64,000 nt of DNA, taken from the NCBI RefSeq assembly GCF_016865525.2, contig NZ_CP075169.1:620337-684336 (forward strand). Reading direction: 5' to 3'. Below, in pieces: positions 11,192 through 23,100 of this stretch. Both the position numbers and the translations under genes were made by a program. This DNA is from Sodalis ligni. Its GTDB lineage: Bacteria; Pseudomonadota; Gammaproteobacteria; Enterobacterales; Enterobacteriaceae. The notes below the pieces were generated by a model, which worked only from the letters and a program-made list of their open reading frames with translations, was not told the origin of the DNA and ran no database searches. Every line of letters begins with the position of its first letter. Positions within the stretch are counted from its first letter, which is position 1.

Positions 11192-11791
11192 TCATGACCA
11201 CCAATGGCGAAATTTTTTATAACGCAGAGCCAAAAGCACCGCCGCCCCTAGGGCATACATCAGGGGCAGCGGCGACAAAATTTTCACCGACCAAAGATAA
11301 TGAATCGGGGCGAGGATCGCCACCACATAGATCAGGTTGTGCAGCGTTTGCCACCGGCCTTTCAATTTGCGCTGGGCGCGCTGGGTTGAGGTGACCGCCA
11401 GCGCCAATAATATGAACCAGCTGACAATCCCCAGCGTCAGGTAGGGCCGGCTTACCAGTTCGCTGCCCAGCAGGCCGAGATTATCGATGCCCAGCTCCAG
11501 CAGCGCATAACTGAGCAAATGCAGGGTGACCCAGGCAAAGCACCACAGGCCCAGCATGCGGCGGCAGCGGATCAACAGCGGCTGGCGGCCGTAGCGGGCC
11601 AGCGGCGTCACCAGTAGAGAGGCCAGTAGCAGCTTAAGGGCTGTCCGCCCGGTGAAATGCTGGATATCCTTGGCCGGGTCGGCGCTGAAATCTCCTTGCA
11701 ATACCGCATAAACCAGCCAGACCAACGGCAGAAACGCCGCCAGGTGCAGCAGGATTTTGAGCCAGAAAATGTGCTTGAGGGTCAATCGCAC
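11192..11791 (-). CDS. msrQ: Protein-methionine-sulfoxide reductase heme-binding subunit MsrQ
   Basis: MsrQ (YedZ) is a six-helix, heme b membrane protein that passes electrons from the quinone pool to MsrP for repair of oxidised periplasmic methionines. The 199 residues match the family, including [30 protein letters not shown] and [21 protein letters not shown], with His ligands in the conserved helices. It begins at a GTG (11791) immediately after the msrP stop codon, consistent with translational coupling. Confidence 0.96.
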   Translation of the reverse strand: MRLTLKHIFWLKILLHLAAFLPLVWLVYAVLQGDFSADPAKDIQHFTGRTALKLLLASLLVTPLARYGRQPLLIRCRRMLGLWCFAWVTLHLLSYALLELGIDNLGLLGSELVSRPYLTLGIVSWFILLALAVTSTQRAQRKLKGRWQTLHNLIYVVAILAPIHYLWSVKILSPLPLMYALGAAVLLALRYKKFRHWWS

Positions 11792-12793
11792 TTAAAAATT
11801 CTCCCGTAGATCCAGTCCGCGATAGAGTCCGGCCACCTGTCCGGCATAGCCGTTGAACAACAGGGTCGGCTGGCGCTTTACATCAAGGATGCCGCCGGAA
11901 CCTATCACCCGCTCCGTTGCCTGGGACCAGCGCGGGTGATCCACATGGGGGTTTACGTTGGCATAGAAGCCATACTCGTTCGGCGCCGCGAGATTCCAGG
12001 TGGTGGGCGGCTGGTCGTGGGTCAGCCGGATACTGACTATGGATTTTATGCCCTTGAACCCGTATTTCCAGGGAGTGATCAATCTGATGGGCGCGCCGTT
12101 TTGCGGCGGCAGGGTTTTGCCGTAGACGCCCACCGTCATCAGCGCCAGGGGGTGCATGGCTTCGTCAAGGCGCAGCCCCTCAACATAAGGATAGGCCAGG
12201 CCGCCCCCCAGCAGGCTATCTTTTTCGCCGGGCAACTGCGAGGGATCGTCCAGCGTCTGGAACGCCACGAAACGCGCCTGGCCGGTGGGTTCCGCCAGTT
12301 TAAGCAGCTTTCCAAGCTCAAAGCCTATCCAGGGCACTACCATTGACCAGCCTTCAACGCAGCGCATCCGGTAAATCCGCTCTTCCAGGGGGAAACGCCT
12401 GAGGATATCGTCCATATCCAGGGTGACGGGTTTCGCCACTTCGCCGTCGATGCGCACCTTCCAGCCGTCGGTTTTTAAGCCGCCGGCATTATGTGACGGG
12501 TCGGATTTGTCCATGCCGAATTCATAAAAGTTATTATAGCCGGTGACTTTTTCCTCCGGCGTTAACGGCAGCCCGGCGTGCCACTGCGCCGGCTGAGTGA
12601 AGGTCAGGGCTTTGCCGGGCGGAGCCTTGGGCGGCTCGTGCCGTTTTATCCAGGAGGCGATATCAGCCCGGGCCTGAAACGGTAGACTCAGCGCGGCCGC
12701 GGTGAGCCCCAAGGCTTTCAATACTTTCCTGCGCTGGAAAAAGGCTTCTTCAGCGGTGACATCGGCGTCGCGCAATGCACGGTAACGGTTCAT
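11792..12793 (-). CDS. msrP: Protein-methionine-sulfoxide reductase catalytic subunit MsrP
   Basis: MsrP (YedY) is a periplasmic molybdopterin enzyme that reduces methionine sulfoxide in envelope proteins. A twin-arginine signal ([10 protein letters not shown], ending near QARA) routes the folded, cofactor-loaded protein through Tat. The sulfite-oxidase-fold signature [14 protein letters not shown] contains the Cys ligand to molybdenum, and [10 protein letters not shown] is conserved. The ATG at 12793 fits the family; an ATG four codons earlier (12805) is possible. E. coli keeps msrPQ beside hprRS, whereas here they sit between csrD and aroQ. Confidence 0.96.
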   Translation of the reverse strand: MNRYRALRDADVTAEEAFFQRRKVLKALGLTAAALSLPFQARADIASWIKRHEPPKAPPGKALTFTQPAQWHAGLPLTPEEKVTGYNNFYEFGMDKSDPSHNAGGLKTDGWKVRIDGEVAKPVTLDMDDILRRFPLEERIYRMRCVEGWSMVVPWIGFELGKLLKLAEPTGQARFVAFQTLDDPSQLPGEKDSLLGGGLAYPYVEGLRLDEAMHPLALMTVGVYGKTLPPQNGAPIRLITPWKYGFKGIKSIVSIRLTHDQPPTTWNLAAPNEYGFYANVNPHVDHPRWSQATERVIGSGGILDVKRQPTLLFNGYAGQVAGLYRGLDLRENF

Positions 12794-13124
12794 GACGGGC
12801 TCCACAGGATCAAACCACAGGCTTTCACATTATTTATAAGTATGATGCATAAAAATCATTTTCATTCCCGCTACGCTTCAACGTGCTGTCAACTCCCCCT
12901 CGCTGACTGACGATTTTGGGGGATTTATAAACGTATTGGCTAAAAATATGTCATTTTAAACCAACTACCGATACACTTATTTTGATTTGCAACCGGCGGT
13001 AAAGGCGGCGACGGGGACGGACGTTGCGCCTTCCATCTTCCGGCTACGAGGGCGGCGACAGGTGACGTTGCGCTTTTCATACTCTGGTCGCAGATTAACC
13101 TCAGACTTTTATCGGGGCACAGGG
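12794..13124. other. Divergent msrP/csrD intergenic region
   Basis: This 331-base gap holds the promoters of msrP (minus) and csrD (plus), but no consensus pair stands out. An AT-rich stretch at 12848-12866 (ATAAAAATCATTTTCATT) loosely resembles a Fur box, with about 10 of the 12 core positions matching. The right half (12990-13124) is open in the csrD frame but has no family similarity, so I treat it as leader. Confidence 0.4.
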
Positions 13125-15014
13125 ATGCGATTGATAGTCAAACTCTCCGCAATGATGGCCTTATTGTGCTCGCTGGTGATGTTGTTGATGCTGTCGAGCA
13201 GCGCCTTAAGTTTTTTTTATCTTAATCAGCACCGCACCGATCGACAAATGGCGGCGCTGGCCTCGTCGCTGGATCAGGCGTTATTGACCGAGCCGCTGAC
13301 CGCTCTTGACCATTGGCTGCCTTATGCGCTGAAAAGCACCGGCGTCGGCGGGCTGGAAATCCGGCAGGGAGAGAAAGTCCTGTACCGTTTCCCGCTGTCC
13401 GCCGAACCCGTGGCGCCCCCTTATGGTTACCGCCAGCGCCGGCTTGCGCTGGCTCACCGCCCGGACCTGCTGGTGACCGCGTCCTATCGGGCGGCGCCCC
13501 TGAGCGAGGGCCGTACTCTTGAGGTTACGGCGCCGGTGAGTATTGCCATTGTGCTGGCGGTATTGTCTTTGCTGGCGGGATTCAACTGGCTGCGACGGCA
13601 AATCCAGCCCCAGGAGACCCTTGAGCACCGGGCCAAACGTATCATCCACGGCGAACGGGACAGCGTGCGGGAAAATGCCGGCGAGCCTCCTTCCCTGACC
13701 GGCAGCGCCATTGACCGTTTGCTGAGCGACCTGGCCCAGGCCCGCGAACAGCGCAGCCGGGTGGATATTCTTATCCGGGCTTTTGCCGCGCGGGATGCGA
13801 AAACCGGCCTGAGCAACCGGCTGTTTTTTGATAACCAGCTCGGGCTGCAATTGGAAGATAACCAGGAGATGGGCGCCCACGGCGTGGTCATGCTGCTGCG
13901 ATCCACCGATGCGGATATCATGGAAGACCGGTCCGGCAACCCGCAAGACAGCGGATTGCTGCACGCATTGATCAATCTTGTTTCAAGCTTTGTCATGCGC
14001 TATCCCAACGCCTTGCTGGCGCGCTATTTTCACGGCGATTTGGCGGTGCTGCTGCCCAACTGCTCCTTAAAAGAGGCGGAGTCCCTCGGGGCGCAAATCA
14101 TCGGCGGGCTAAATACCCTGACGGCGTTGCCGGTACGGCAGCGGGATGATTTCCTGAATATCGGCATCTATCGCTACCGCAAGGGACAAACGGCGGTTGA
14201 GGTCATGGAATCCGTGGAGCGGGCCACCCGTGAAGCCGTTTTGCAGGGGGGGAATACCTGGTCGGTTTACGATAGTCGGGTGCCCGAGTCGGTGCGCGGT
14301 AATGTAAAGTGGCGAACCCTGCTTGAACGCACATTATCAGAAGACGGGCCGCGGTTATTTGCCAGGGAGGCCTATACTCGCGAGGGCCGTCTCGATCATC
14401 TGGTGATGATTAACCGCATTATCGAGGGCGGACAGACTGTGACCGCCGCCGAGTTTTTGCCGATGCTGCAGCAATTGGGCCTGATTGAGCGCTACGATCG
14501 CCAGCAATTAAGCCGGATTATCCCCTTGCTGGCCCAATTGCCGGATCATGTGCTGGCTTTCAGCATCAGCATTGACTCGCTGCTGCGCCGCGGATTTCTG
14601 GTGTGGCTGCGCAATATGTTGATGCAATGCGAAAAATCCCGGCGCCAGCAAATTATGTTTGAACTTGTTGAGGCGGATCTGTGTCAACACTTGGTGTCGC
14701 TGCGTCCGGCGTTACGCTTGCTGACCGGGCTGGGCTGCCGTCTTGCCGTGGTGGAGGCGGGTTTGACCATCGTAAGCACCGCGTATATAACGGCGGTGCC
14801 CATCGCCATGATCAAGCTGCATCCCGGCCTGGTGAGGGATATCCACCGGCGATCGGAAAACCAGCTGTTTGTGCAAAGCCTGCCGGAAGCCTGTATCGGC
14901 ACGTCGACACACGTTTTTGCCGCCGGCGTCAGAACGCGGTCGGAATGGCAAACGTTAACGGATCATGCCGTGGCGGGGGCAAGGGACTTTTGCCCCGATT
15001 GCGTCGTTGGATGA
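13125..15014 (+). CDS. csrD: RNase E specificity factor CsrD
   Basis: CsrD targets the CsrB and CsrC small RNAs for RNase E cleavage and so activates the Csr (carbon storage) system. The 629-residue protein from the ATG at 13125 matches the family start (MRLIVKLSAMM). It has two membrane segments (near 5-28 and 130-150) around a periplasmic loop, then degenerate GGDEF (KTGLSNRLFFDNQL) and EAL domains (LKLHPGLVRDIHRR-like, TRSEWQTL) that are not expected to make or cleave cyclic di-GMP. The family end G-GDFFA...LD..VK is missing: the protein ends ARDFCPDCVVG, while the next frame encodes FAPIASLDELVKIFTP to a stop at 15039. A short indel near 14988-14991 probably replaced the last residues. 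Confidence 0.92.
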   Translation: MRLIVKLSAMMALLCSLVMLLMLSSSALSFFYLNQHRTDRQMAALASSLDQALLTEPLTALDHWLPYALKSTGVGGLEIRQGEKVLYRFPLSAEPVAPPYGYRQRRLALAHRPDLLVTASYRAAPLSEGRTLEVTAPVSIAIVLAVLSLLAGFNWLRRQIQPQETLEHRAKRIIHGERDSVRENAGEPPSLTGSAIDRLLSDLAQAREQRSRVDILIRAFAARDAKTGLSNRLFFDNQLGLQLEDNQEMGAHGVVMLLRSTDADIMEDRSGNPQDSGLLHALINLVSSFVMRYPNALLARYFHGDLAVLLPNCSLKEAESLGAQIIGGLNTLTALPVRQRDDFLNIGIYRYRKGQTAVEVMESVERATREAVLQGGNTWSVYDSRVPESVRGNVKWRTLLERTLSEDGPRLFAREAYTREGRLDHLVMINRIIEGGQTVTAAEFLPMLQQLGLIERYDRQQLSRIIPLLAQLPDHVLAFSISIDSLLRRGFLVWLRNMLMQCEKSRRQQIMFELVEADLCQHLVSLRPALRLLTGLGCRLAVVEAGLTIVSTAYITAVPIAMIKLHPGLVRDIHRRSENQLFVQSLPEACIGTSTHVFAAGVRTRSEWQTLTDHAVAGARDFCPDCVVG

Positions 15015-16399
<1,385 letters not shown>

Positions 16400-16408
16400 C
16401 CTGCCTCG

Positions 16409-16472
16409 AAAAGGGGGGAACCAGCCGGGTGAACGCTGAGATTACTCATCCTGGTCGGCGCCCCCCTTTTTT
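16409..16472 (+). terminator. Terminator-like hairpin between mreB and mreC
   Basis: AAAAGGGGGG (16409-16418) pairs with CCCCCCTTTT (16461-16470), followed by more T, and an inner ACCAG/CTGGT pairing extends the stem. It lies in the mreB-mreC gap, so it may act as an attenuator that lets much more mreB than mreC and mreD be made. Confidence 0.65.
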
Positions 16473-16493
16473 GTTGAGGAAAATGCATAGCTT

Positions 16494-17525
16494 ATGAAGC
16501 CGATTTTTAGCAGGGGACCCTCTCTGCAACTCCGTTTGTTCCTGGCTGTCATGGTTGCCATTGCGGTAATTGTCGCCGACAGTCGGCTCGGTTCGTTTGT
16601 CCAGATACGCGCCTATATGGACACCGCCGTCAGCCCGTTCTATTTTCTGGCCAACGGTCCGCGCAAGGTGTTGGATAATATCTCGCAGACTCTGGCGTCC
16701 CGGGATCAGCTGGAGCTGGAAAACCACGCGCTGCGCCAGGAACTGCTGCTGAAGAACAGCGAGCAGTTGCTGTTGGGGCAATACCGGCAGGAAAACGCCC
16801 GACTGCGCGAACTGCTCGGTTCGCCGCTGCGGCAGGATGAACAGAAAATGGTGACGCAGGTTATCTCCACCAGTACCGATCCCTACAGCGATCAGGTGGT
16901 GATTGACAAGGGTGTGGACAACGGCGTGTACGTGGGACAGCCGGTCATCAGCGATAAAGGCGTGGTGGGCCAGGTGGTTGCCGCCGGCAAACTCACCAGC
17001 CGGGTACTGCTGATTTGCGATGCCTCGCACGCACTGCCTATCCAGGTACTGCGCAACGATATCCGGGTTATCGTGGCCGGCAACGGCTGTACAGAGGATT
17101 TGCAGTTGGAGCACCTGCCGGGCAATACCGATATCCGGGTGGGCGATGTCTTGGTGACTTCAGGTCTCGGCGGTCGCTTCCCTGAAGGATATCCTGTGGC
17201 GGTGGTCTCCTCGGTTAAGGTGGACACCCAGCGGGCGTATACCGTGATTCAGGCCAGGCCCACCGCCCAGCTCCAGCGCTTGCGCTATCTATTGCTGTTG
17301 TGGGGCGCCGATCCCCGTGGGGAAGTGCCGTTGCCGCCCGCCGAAGTCCATCGGGTAGCCAATGAGCGGCTGATGCAAATGATGCCGCAGGTTTTGCCGT
17401 CCCAGGATATCATGGGACCCGCGGCGCCCGCGGCATCGTCAACTACGCCCGCGGCGCCGTCAAATACGCCGGCGTCCCGGACGGGCGGATCCGCGGCGGA
17501 TCCGTCGGCCGGGGATAACCAATGA
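16494..17525 (+). CDS. mreC: Rod shape-determining protein MreC
   Basis: MreC is the bitopic scaffold that links MreB filaments to periplasmic peptidoglycan synthases. The 343-residue protein has one N-terminal membrane helix (about residues 12-30), a coiled coil (about 65-105, with [16 protein letters not shown]) and the double beta-barrel domain with [19 protein letters not shown]. The end is a low-complexity Pro/Ala/Thr tail (about residues 300-343). Its stop overlaps the mreD start (ATGA). Confidence 0.97.
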   Translation: MKPIFSRGPSLQLRLFLAVMVAIAVIVADSRLGSFVQIRAYMDTAVSPFYFLANGPRKVLDNISQTLASRDQLELENHALRQELLLKNSEQLLLGQYRQENARLRELLGSPLRQDEQKMVTQVISTSTDPYSDQVVIDKGVDNGVYVGQPVISDKGVVGQVVAAGKLTSRVLLICDASHALPIQVLRNDIRVIVAGNGCTEDLQLEHLPGNTDIRVGDVLVTSGLGGRFPEGYPVAVVSSVKVDTQRAYTVIQARPTAQLQRLRYLLLLWGADPRGEVPLPPAEVHRVANERLMQMMPQVLPSQDIMGPAAPAASSTTPAAPSNTPASRTGGSAADPSAGDNQ

Positions 17526-18010
17526 ACCGTTATCGCCGCAACGGCAGCTGGGTCATTTGGCTTTCTTTCCTGATAGCAATCATTTTACAAATCATGCCTT
17601 GGCCGGATGAGCTCTATCTTTTCCGGCCCTCCTGGCTGAGCCTGGTGCTGATTTACTGGGTCATGGCCATTCCGCACCGGGTGAATGTCGGCACCGGTTT
17701 CCTGCTCGGTCTGGTGATGGACCTGGTGCTGGGCTCCATTCTCGGCGTCAGGGCCCTGGCGTTAAGCATCCTGGCCTATCTAGTGGCGTTCAAATTCCAA
17801 CTATTCAGGAATATGGCCTTATGGCAGCAATCACTCATCGTGGTGGTGCTGTCATTAAGCATGCACGTCATTGTATTTTGGGCCGAATTCCTGGTGATAA
17901 ATATTTCGTTCCGGCCGGAAATCTTTTGGAGCAGCGTGGTGGACGGCGTGCTGTGGCCCTGGCTGTTTTTGCTGATGCGTAAAGTCCGTCGCCAATTTTC
18001 CGTGCAATGA
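17522..18010 (+). CDS. mreD: Rod shape-determining protein MreD
   Basis: MreD is the five-to-six-helix membrane partner of MreC in the elongasome. The 162-residue protein keeps the family pattern: [19 protein letters not shown], then [22 protein letters not shown]. It starts by ATGA overlap with mreC, so translation is probably coupled. Confidence 0.97.
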   Translation: MNRYRRNGSWVIWLSFLIAIILQIMPWPDELYLFRPSWLSLVLIYWVMAIPHRVNVGTGFLLGLVMDLVLGSILGVRALALSILAYLVAFKFQLFRNMALWQQSLIVVVLSLSMHVIVFWAEFLVINISFRPEIFWSSVVDGVLWPWLFLLMRKVRRQFSVQ

Positions 18011-18018
18011 GGACGATA

Positions 18019-18594
18019 ATGACCCCTATATACCTCGCGTCCGGTTCGCCGCGCCGTAAAGAGCTGCTCACCCTGCTGGGTGTGCCGTTCGAGGTGCTGC
18101 GTGCGCCGATTGTCGAGCAACGGCAACCGCTGGAGCTTCCACGGGACTACGTGCGGCGGCTGGCGCTGGAGAAAGCGCTGGCTGGGGTGGCCATAGCGCC
18201 GGAATCGCGGCCGGTATTGGGGGCGGATACGATCGTGGTGCTTGACGACCGCATTTTGGAAAAACCCTTGGACAGGGATGATGCCGCCATGATGCTGACC
18301 GCTTTATCCGGCAGGAGCCATCGGGTGATGACGGCCGTGGCCCTGGCGGACGCGCAACGCCGGCTTTGCCATGACGTCGTGACCGAGGTCACTTTCCGCC
18401 AGTTGTCGGAACAGGATATTCATCGCTATATTGCAACAGGTGAACCGATGGATAAAGCCGGTGCCTACGGTATACAGGGATTGGGTGGAGCATTTGTCAG
18501 AGCAATCAATGGCAGCTATCACGGCGTCGTGGGATTACCGCTGGTGGAAACCTCTGAGCTGCTATGCCAATTCACGGCTCTAGAATGGCGCTAA
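18019..18594 (+). CDS. yhdE: Maf-type dTTP/UTP pyrophosphatase
   Basis: YhdE is a Maf-family nucleotide pyrophosphatase that hydrolyses dTTP and UTP, a house-cleaning and septation-linked activity. The Maf motif [14 protein letters not shown] is at the N-terminus and [18 protein letters not shown] and [12 protein letters not shown] follow. The ATG at 18019 is preceded by AGGA at good spacing and matches the family start. An ATG at 18007, overlapping the mreD stop, would add four residues. Confidence 0.96.
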   Translation: MTPIYLASGSPRRKELLTLLGVPFEVLRAPIVEQRQPLELPRDYVRRLALEKALAGVAIAPESRPVLGADTIVVLDDRILEKPLDRDDAAMMLTALSGRSHRVMTAVALADAQRRLCHDVVTEVTFRQLSEQDIHRYIATGEPMDKAGAYGIQGLGGAFVRAINGSYHGVVGLPLVETSELLCQFTALEWR

Positions 18595-18612
18595 ACAAGG
18601 TACGAGGATAAC

Positions 18613-20082
18613 ATGGCAGCTGAATTACTGGTCAATATCACGCCCTCCGAAACGCGGGTCGCCTATATCGACGGCGGCATTCTGCAGGAAATTCATATCG
18701 AACGTGAAGCGCGGCGCGGTATTGTCGGTAATATTTACAAGGGCCGCGTCAGCCGGGTCCTGCCGGGCATGCAGGCGGCCTTTGTGGATATCGGACTGGA
18801 AAAAGCGGCGTTTCTGCACGCGTCCGATATTATGCCGCACACTGAATGCGTGGCCGGTGAAGAGCAAAAAAATTTCCACGTGCGTGATATCGCCGAACTG
18901 GTCAGGCAGGGCCAGGATATTATGGTCCAGGTGGTGAAGGATCCCCTGGGCACCAAAGGCGCGCGCCTGACCACCGATATCACCCTGCCGTCCCGCTACC
19001 TGGTATTTATGCCCGGCGCGGCCCACGTGGGGGTGTCGCAACGCATCGACAGCGAAGAAGAGCGCGAGCGCCTGAAGCGTACCGTGGCGGGGTATTGCGA
19101 CGAACAGGGCGGTTTTATTATCCGTACGGCCGCCGAGGGTATCGGCGAAGAGGAACTGTCCCAGGATGCGGCCTTTCTCAAACGCCTGTGGACCAAGGTC
19201 ATGGAGCGCAAGCGCCGCGGCCAAAGCAAATACATGCTTTACGGCGAATTGGCGCTGGCGCAGCGCATCCTGCGTGATTTTGCCGGCGCGGCCCTGGACC
19301 GTATCCGGGTGGATTCCCGGCTGACCTTCGATTTGCTGCTGGAGTTTACCGCGGAATATATCCCGGAAATGACCCATAAGCTCGAACACTACAACGGCAA
19401 GCAGCCTATTTTTGATTTATATGATGTGGAAAACGAAATCCAGCGCTCCCTGGAGCGTAAAGTCGAGCTGAAATCCGGCGGTTATCTGATTATCGATCAG
19501 ACCGAAGCCATGACCACCATCGATATCAATACCGGCGCTTTTGTCGGCCACCGGAATCTCGACGAAACCATTTTCAATACCAATATCGAGGCGACCCAGG
19601 CCATTGCGCGCCAGCTGCGATTGCGCAATCTGGGGGGAATCATCATTATTGATTTCATCGATATGAATAACGAAGAGCACCGGCGGCGGGTGCTGCACTC
19701 CCTGGAGCAGGCGTTAAGCAAGGACCGGGTGAAAACCGGTATCAACGGCTTCTCGCAGCTGGGCCTGGTGGAGATGACCCGTAAGCGTACCCGTGAAAGT
19801 ATTGAACATGTGCTTTGCAGCGAGTGTCCTACCTGTCATGGGCGCGGTACGGTGAAAACCATCGAAACCGTCTGTTATGAAATCATGCGGGAGATTGTGC
19901 GGGTTCACCATGCCTATGACTCCGATCGGTTTTTGGTCTACGCTTCCCCGGCGGTGGGGGACGCGTTAAAAAGCGATGAGTCCCATGCGCTGGCGGAAGT
20001 GGAAATCTTCGTCGGTAAACAGGTCAAGGTTCAGATTGAGCCGCTTTACAGTCAGGAACAGTTTGATGTAGTGATGATGTAG
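18613..20082 (+). CDS. rng: Ribonuclease G
   Basis: RNase G matures the 5' end of 16S rRNA and degrades some mRNAs. The 489 residues equal E. coli Rng. An S1 RNA-binding domain (about residues 39-128, with GRVSRVLPGMQAAFVDIGLEKAAFLH) precedes the catalytic DNase I-like domain (TTIDINTGAFVG and IIIDFIDM, carrying the two catalytic Asp) and the zinc-link CPTCHGRG near residue 405. The C-terminal degradosome scaffold of RNase E is absent, as expected for Rng. It is in the mreBCD-yhdE-rng-yhdP-tldD transcription order. Confidence 0.99.
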   Translation: MAAELLVNITPSETRVAYIDGGILQEIHIEREARRGIVGNIYKGRVSRVLPGMQAAFVDIGLEKAAFLHASDIMPHTECVAGEEQKNFHVRDIAELVRQGQDIMVQVVKDPLGTKGARLTTDITLPSRYLVFMPGAAHVGVSQRIDSEEERERLKRTVAGYCDEQGGFIIRTAAEGIGEEELSQDAAFLKRLWTKVMERKRRGQSKYMLYGELALAQRILRDFAGAALDRIRVDSRLTFDLLLEFTAEYIPEMTHKLEHYNGKQPIFDLYDVENEIQRSLERKVELKSGGYLIIDQTEAMTTIDINTGAFVGHRNLDETIFNTNIEATQAIARQLRLRNLGGIIIIDFIDMNNEEHRRRVLHSLEQALSKDRVKTGINGFSQLGLVEMTRKRTRESIEHVLCSECPTCHGRGTVKTIETVCYEIMREIVRVHHAYDSDRFLVYASPAVGDALKSDESHALAEVEIFVGKQVKVQIEPLYSQEQFDVVMM

Positions 20083-20172
20083 GCCTGCCTTCATTAAAGT
20101 CGATTGCGGGGCCGGGTATAAAAATAACACGCTTTTCGTGGGCGGAGAGCGACGGGAAGCAAGGAGAAAGGC

Positions 20173-23100
20173 GTGAAGCGACTGCCGGGGATATTGCTGG
20201 CCCTATGTGCAACCCTGATTGTCCTGATGGCGTTAGCGGTTAGCGGGTTACGTCTGACGCTGCCCTATCTGGATACTTTCCGACCGCAAATCATTGGGCG
20301 GCTCAACGCCGTTTACGGCGCCAATATCCAGGCGCGCGAAATGCACGGCAGCTGGCAGTCATTTGGCCCAACCCTGGATATCGGCGGTATCGAGTCCGTC
20401 ACCGAAGACGAGAAACTGCACATCCAGCGGGTCACGGTGGCGCTGGACGTCTGGCAGTCCCTGCTGCACTGGCGCTGGCAATTCCGCGATGTCACCTTCT
20501 ACCGGCTGCGGCTGGATCTCAATTCAACCCTGCTTGGCCGCGATCATCAAGGCAGCCCGATAAAATCCGATCAGCTTTCCGACCTGTTTTTACGCCAGTT
20601 CGACCATTTTACCCTGCGCGACAGCGAGCTCTCCTTCCTCACGCCTTCAGGAGAACGCAGCACCTTATCGGTGCCGCAGCTTACCTGGCTCAATAGCCCT
20701 CAGCGGCATCGTGCGGAGGGCCTTATCAGCCTGTCCAACGTCGAGGTGCATCAGGGGGCCATCCAGCTGCGCATGGACCTCAACGATGAAAAAGGCCTGC
20801 TGGACAACGGTAAAGTCTATCTTCGCGCGGATAATATCGATCTCAAACCCTGGTTCAGCCAATGGCTGCGCGACCAGACCGGGCTGAAAAGCGCCGACTT
20901 CAGCCTGGCCGCCTGGCTGGACCTCGATCATGGGGATATCACCGGCGGCGATGTCTTTTTCAGCCAGGGCACCGCCCAATGGCAGGACGGGAGCGACCAG
21001 CACCGGCTTGATGTCTCGAAGCTGGCCATGCACCTGAGCCAGCAGGGCGATGGCTGGCAATTGGATATGCCGGCGCTTAACATTGCCACCGATGGCGATA
21101 CCTGGGCTCCCGGCGCATTATCACTGTTTTGGCTGCCGGAGAAAAATCGGCTATTCGCGCCGGATCAGGCCGGAGAAATCCGGGTGCGCGCCAAAAACCT
21201 GATGCTGGAAAGGTTCAGTCCGCTGCTGCCGCTGGTGTCGTTTATTACCCCCGCGTTACGGGCGCGCTGGCAGGACCTGCAGCCCAAGGGCACCCTGTCG
21301 TCCCTGGCGCTGGATGTTCCCCTTAAAAATCCGGAGCAAATCCGTTTTCAGGGAAGCTGGCACGATGTGGCCTGGCGGCAATGGCAGTTGTTGCCCGGCG
21401 CCGATCGCGTGGCCGGTTCGGTGGCCGGCACCCTGGCGGACGGTGAGCTTAGCGTGGCGCTGGATAACAGTACCCTGCCTTATCAGAATATGTTCCGCGC
21501 GCCTCTGGCAGTGCAAAAAGCGCGGGTTACGCTTAATTGGCAGAATAATGAACAAGGCTTGGCCTTGTGGGGCAAAAATCTCGACGTACGCGCCGATGCG
21601 CTGTGGATGACCGGCGATTTTTATTTCCACCAGCCCATCAATGGCGAGCCCTGGCTGAATGTCCTGTCCGGCATCCGGCTTTACGACGCGGCCCAGGCCT
21701 GGCGTTATTTCCCCGAGCCCCTGATGGGCACTCATCTGGTGGATTACCTCACCGGCGCGCTGAAAGGCGGGCAGGTGGACAATGCCACGCTGGTCTTCGC
21801 CGGCGATCCCAAGCAGTTTCCTTTCAAACATAACGACGGCCAGTTCGAGGTATATGTGCCGCTGCGCCATGCCGACTACGAGTTTGAGCCCGGCTGGCCG
21901 CATTTGCCGGACCTGGCCATTGATCTTGATTTCCTAAACGACGGCCTGTTCATGCACGCGCCCCTGGCGCAGCTGGGGGATGCCGCCGGCCACGACGTCG
22001 TGGCGGCGATTCCAGATTATTCCAAAGAGCTGTTGTTGATTGATGCGAGTATCAACGGCTCGGGCAAGGCGGTGGGAGACTATTTCCACCAGACGCCGCT
22101 GAAGGAATCCCTCGGTGCGGCACTGGACGAGCTGCAAATAGGCGGAAATGTTAGTGGGGACTTACATCTCGATATTCCTTTGACGGGCCAGCCTGTTACC
22201 GCATCGGGCAACGTGAATTTAAACAACAATACCCTGTTGATAAAACCCCTGGGTATGACCATGACCGGCATGAACGGCCAATTCCGCTATCGCAACGGCA
22301 ATCTGGACAGCGAGGGCATGAAGGCGCAGTGGCTCGGACAGCCCATCAATATCGGTTTTAATACCCAAGAGCTGCCGGAGCACTATGCTATCAACGTCGG
22401 TTTGCAAAGCGTGCTGGCTATGGACCGCCTGAGCGGCATTCCGGCGCCGTTCCGTCAGGCGCTGTCCGGCCAGGCGGACTGGCAAAGCACCATCGCGGTG
22501 ACGCTGCCGGTACACGGCAAGCCCACCTACGCTATAGGCGTAACCGGCGATCTTAAAAATGTAAGCAGTCACTTACCTCCTCCGCTGAATAAACAGAGCG
22601 GAGTACCGTTCCAACTGGCGGTAAAAGCCCTCGGTACCCTCTCCGGTTTTACCCTGAGCGGCAGCGCCGGCAAGAATACGTTTAATACCGAATGGCTTTT
22701 AACCAAACAGGTCACCTTGAAAAGGGGGGCCTGGGCGGTAGCGGGCGGCAAAGTACCGCCGTTGCCCGCCGATGACAGCCTGACCCTGAATTTGCCTTCC
22801 CTGGACGGCGAGCAGTGGCTGGCGCTGATGACGCCGCAATCGCGCTCGGAGGGTAAGGCGGTGGTCAGCCGGTTCCGTTTCCCCGATGCGCTGACGCTGA
22901 ATACGCCGTTGTTGACCCTGGGGGGACAGCAGTGGCACGACCTGGCGCTGACCCGGGCCAATATCCCCGGCGGCAGCGCCGTCGTGGCGCGCGGGAAGGA
23001 AATCAACGGTAAGCTGACGCTCCCGGATAGGGGGCCCTGGCAAGCGGATATCCAGTATCTTTATTACAATCCGCTTTGGCCCAAGACGCAGGCACCGGCC

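Noticed and set aside
12848..12866. Fur-box-like sequence between msrP and csrD
   Set aside because: Only the core half matches well, and neither neighbour is a known iron-regulated gene; AT-rich chance similarity is likely.
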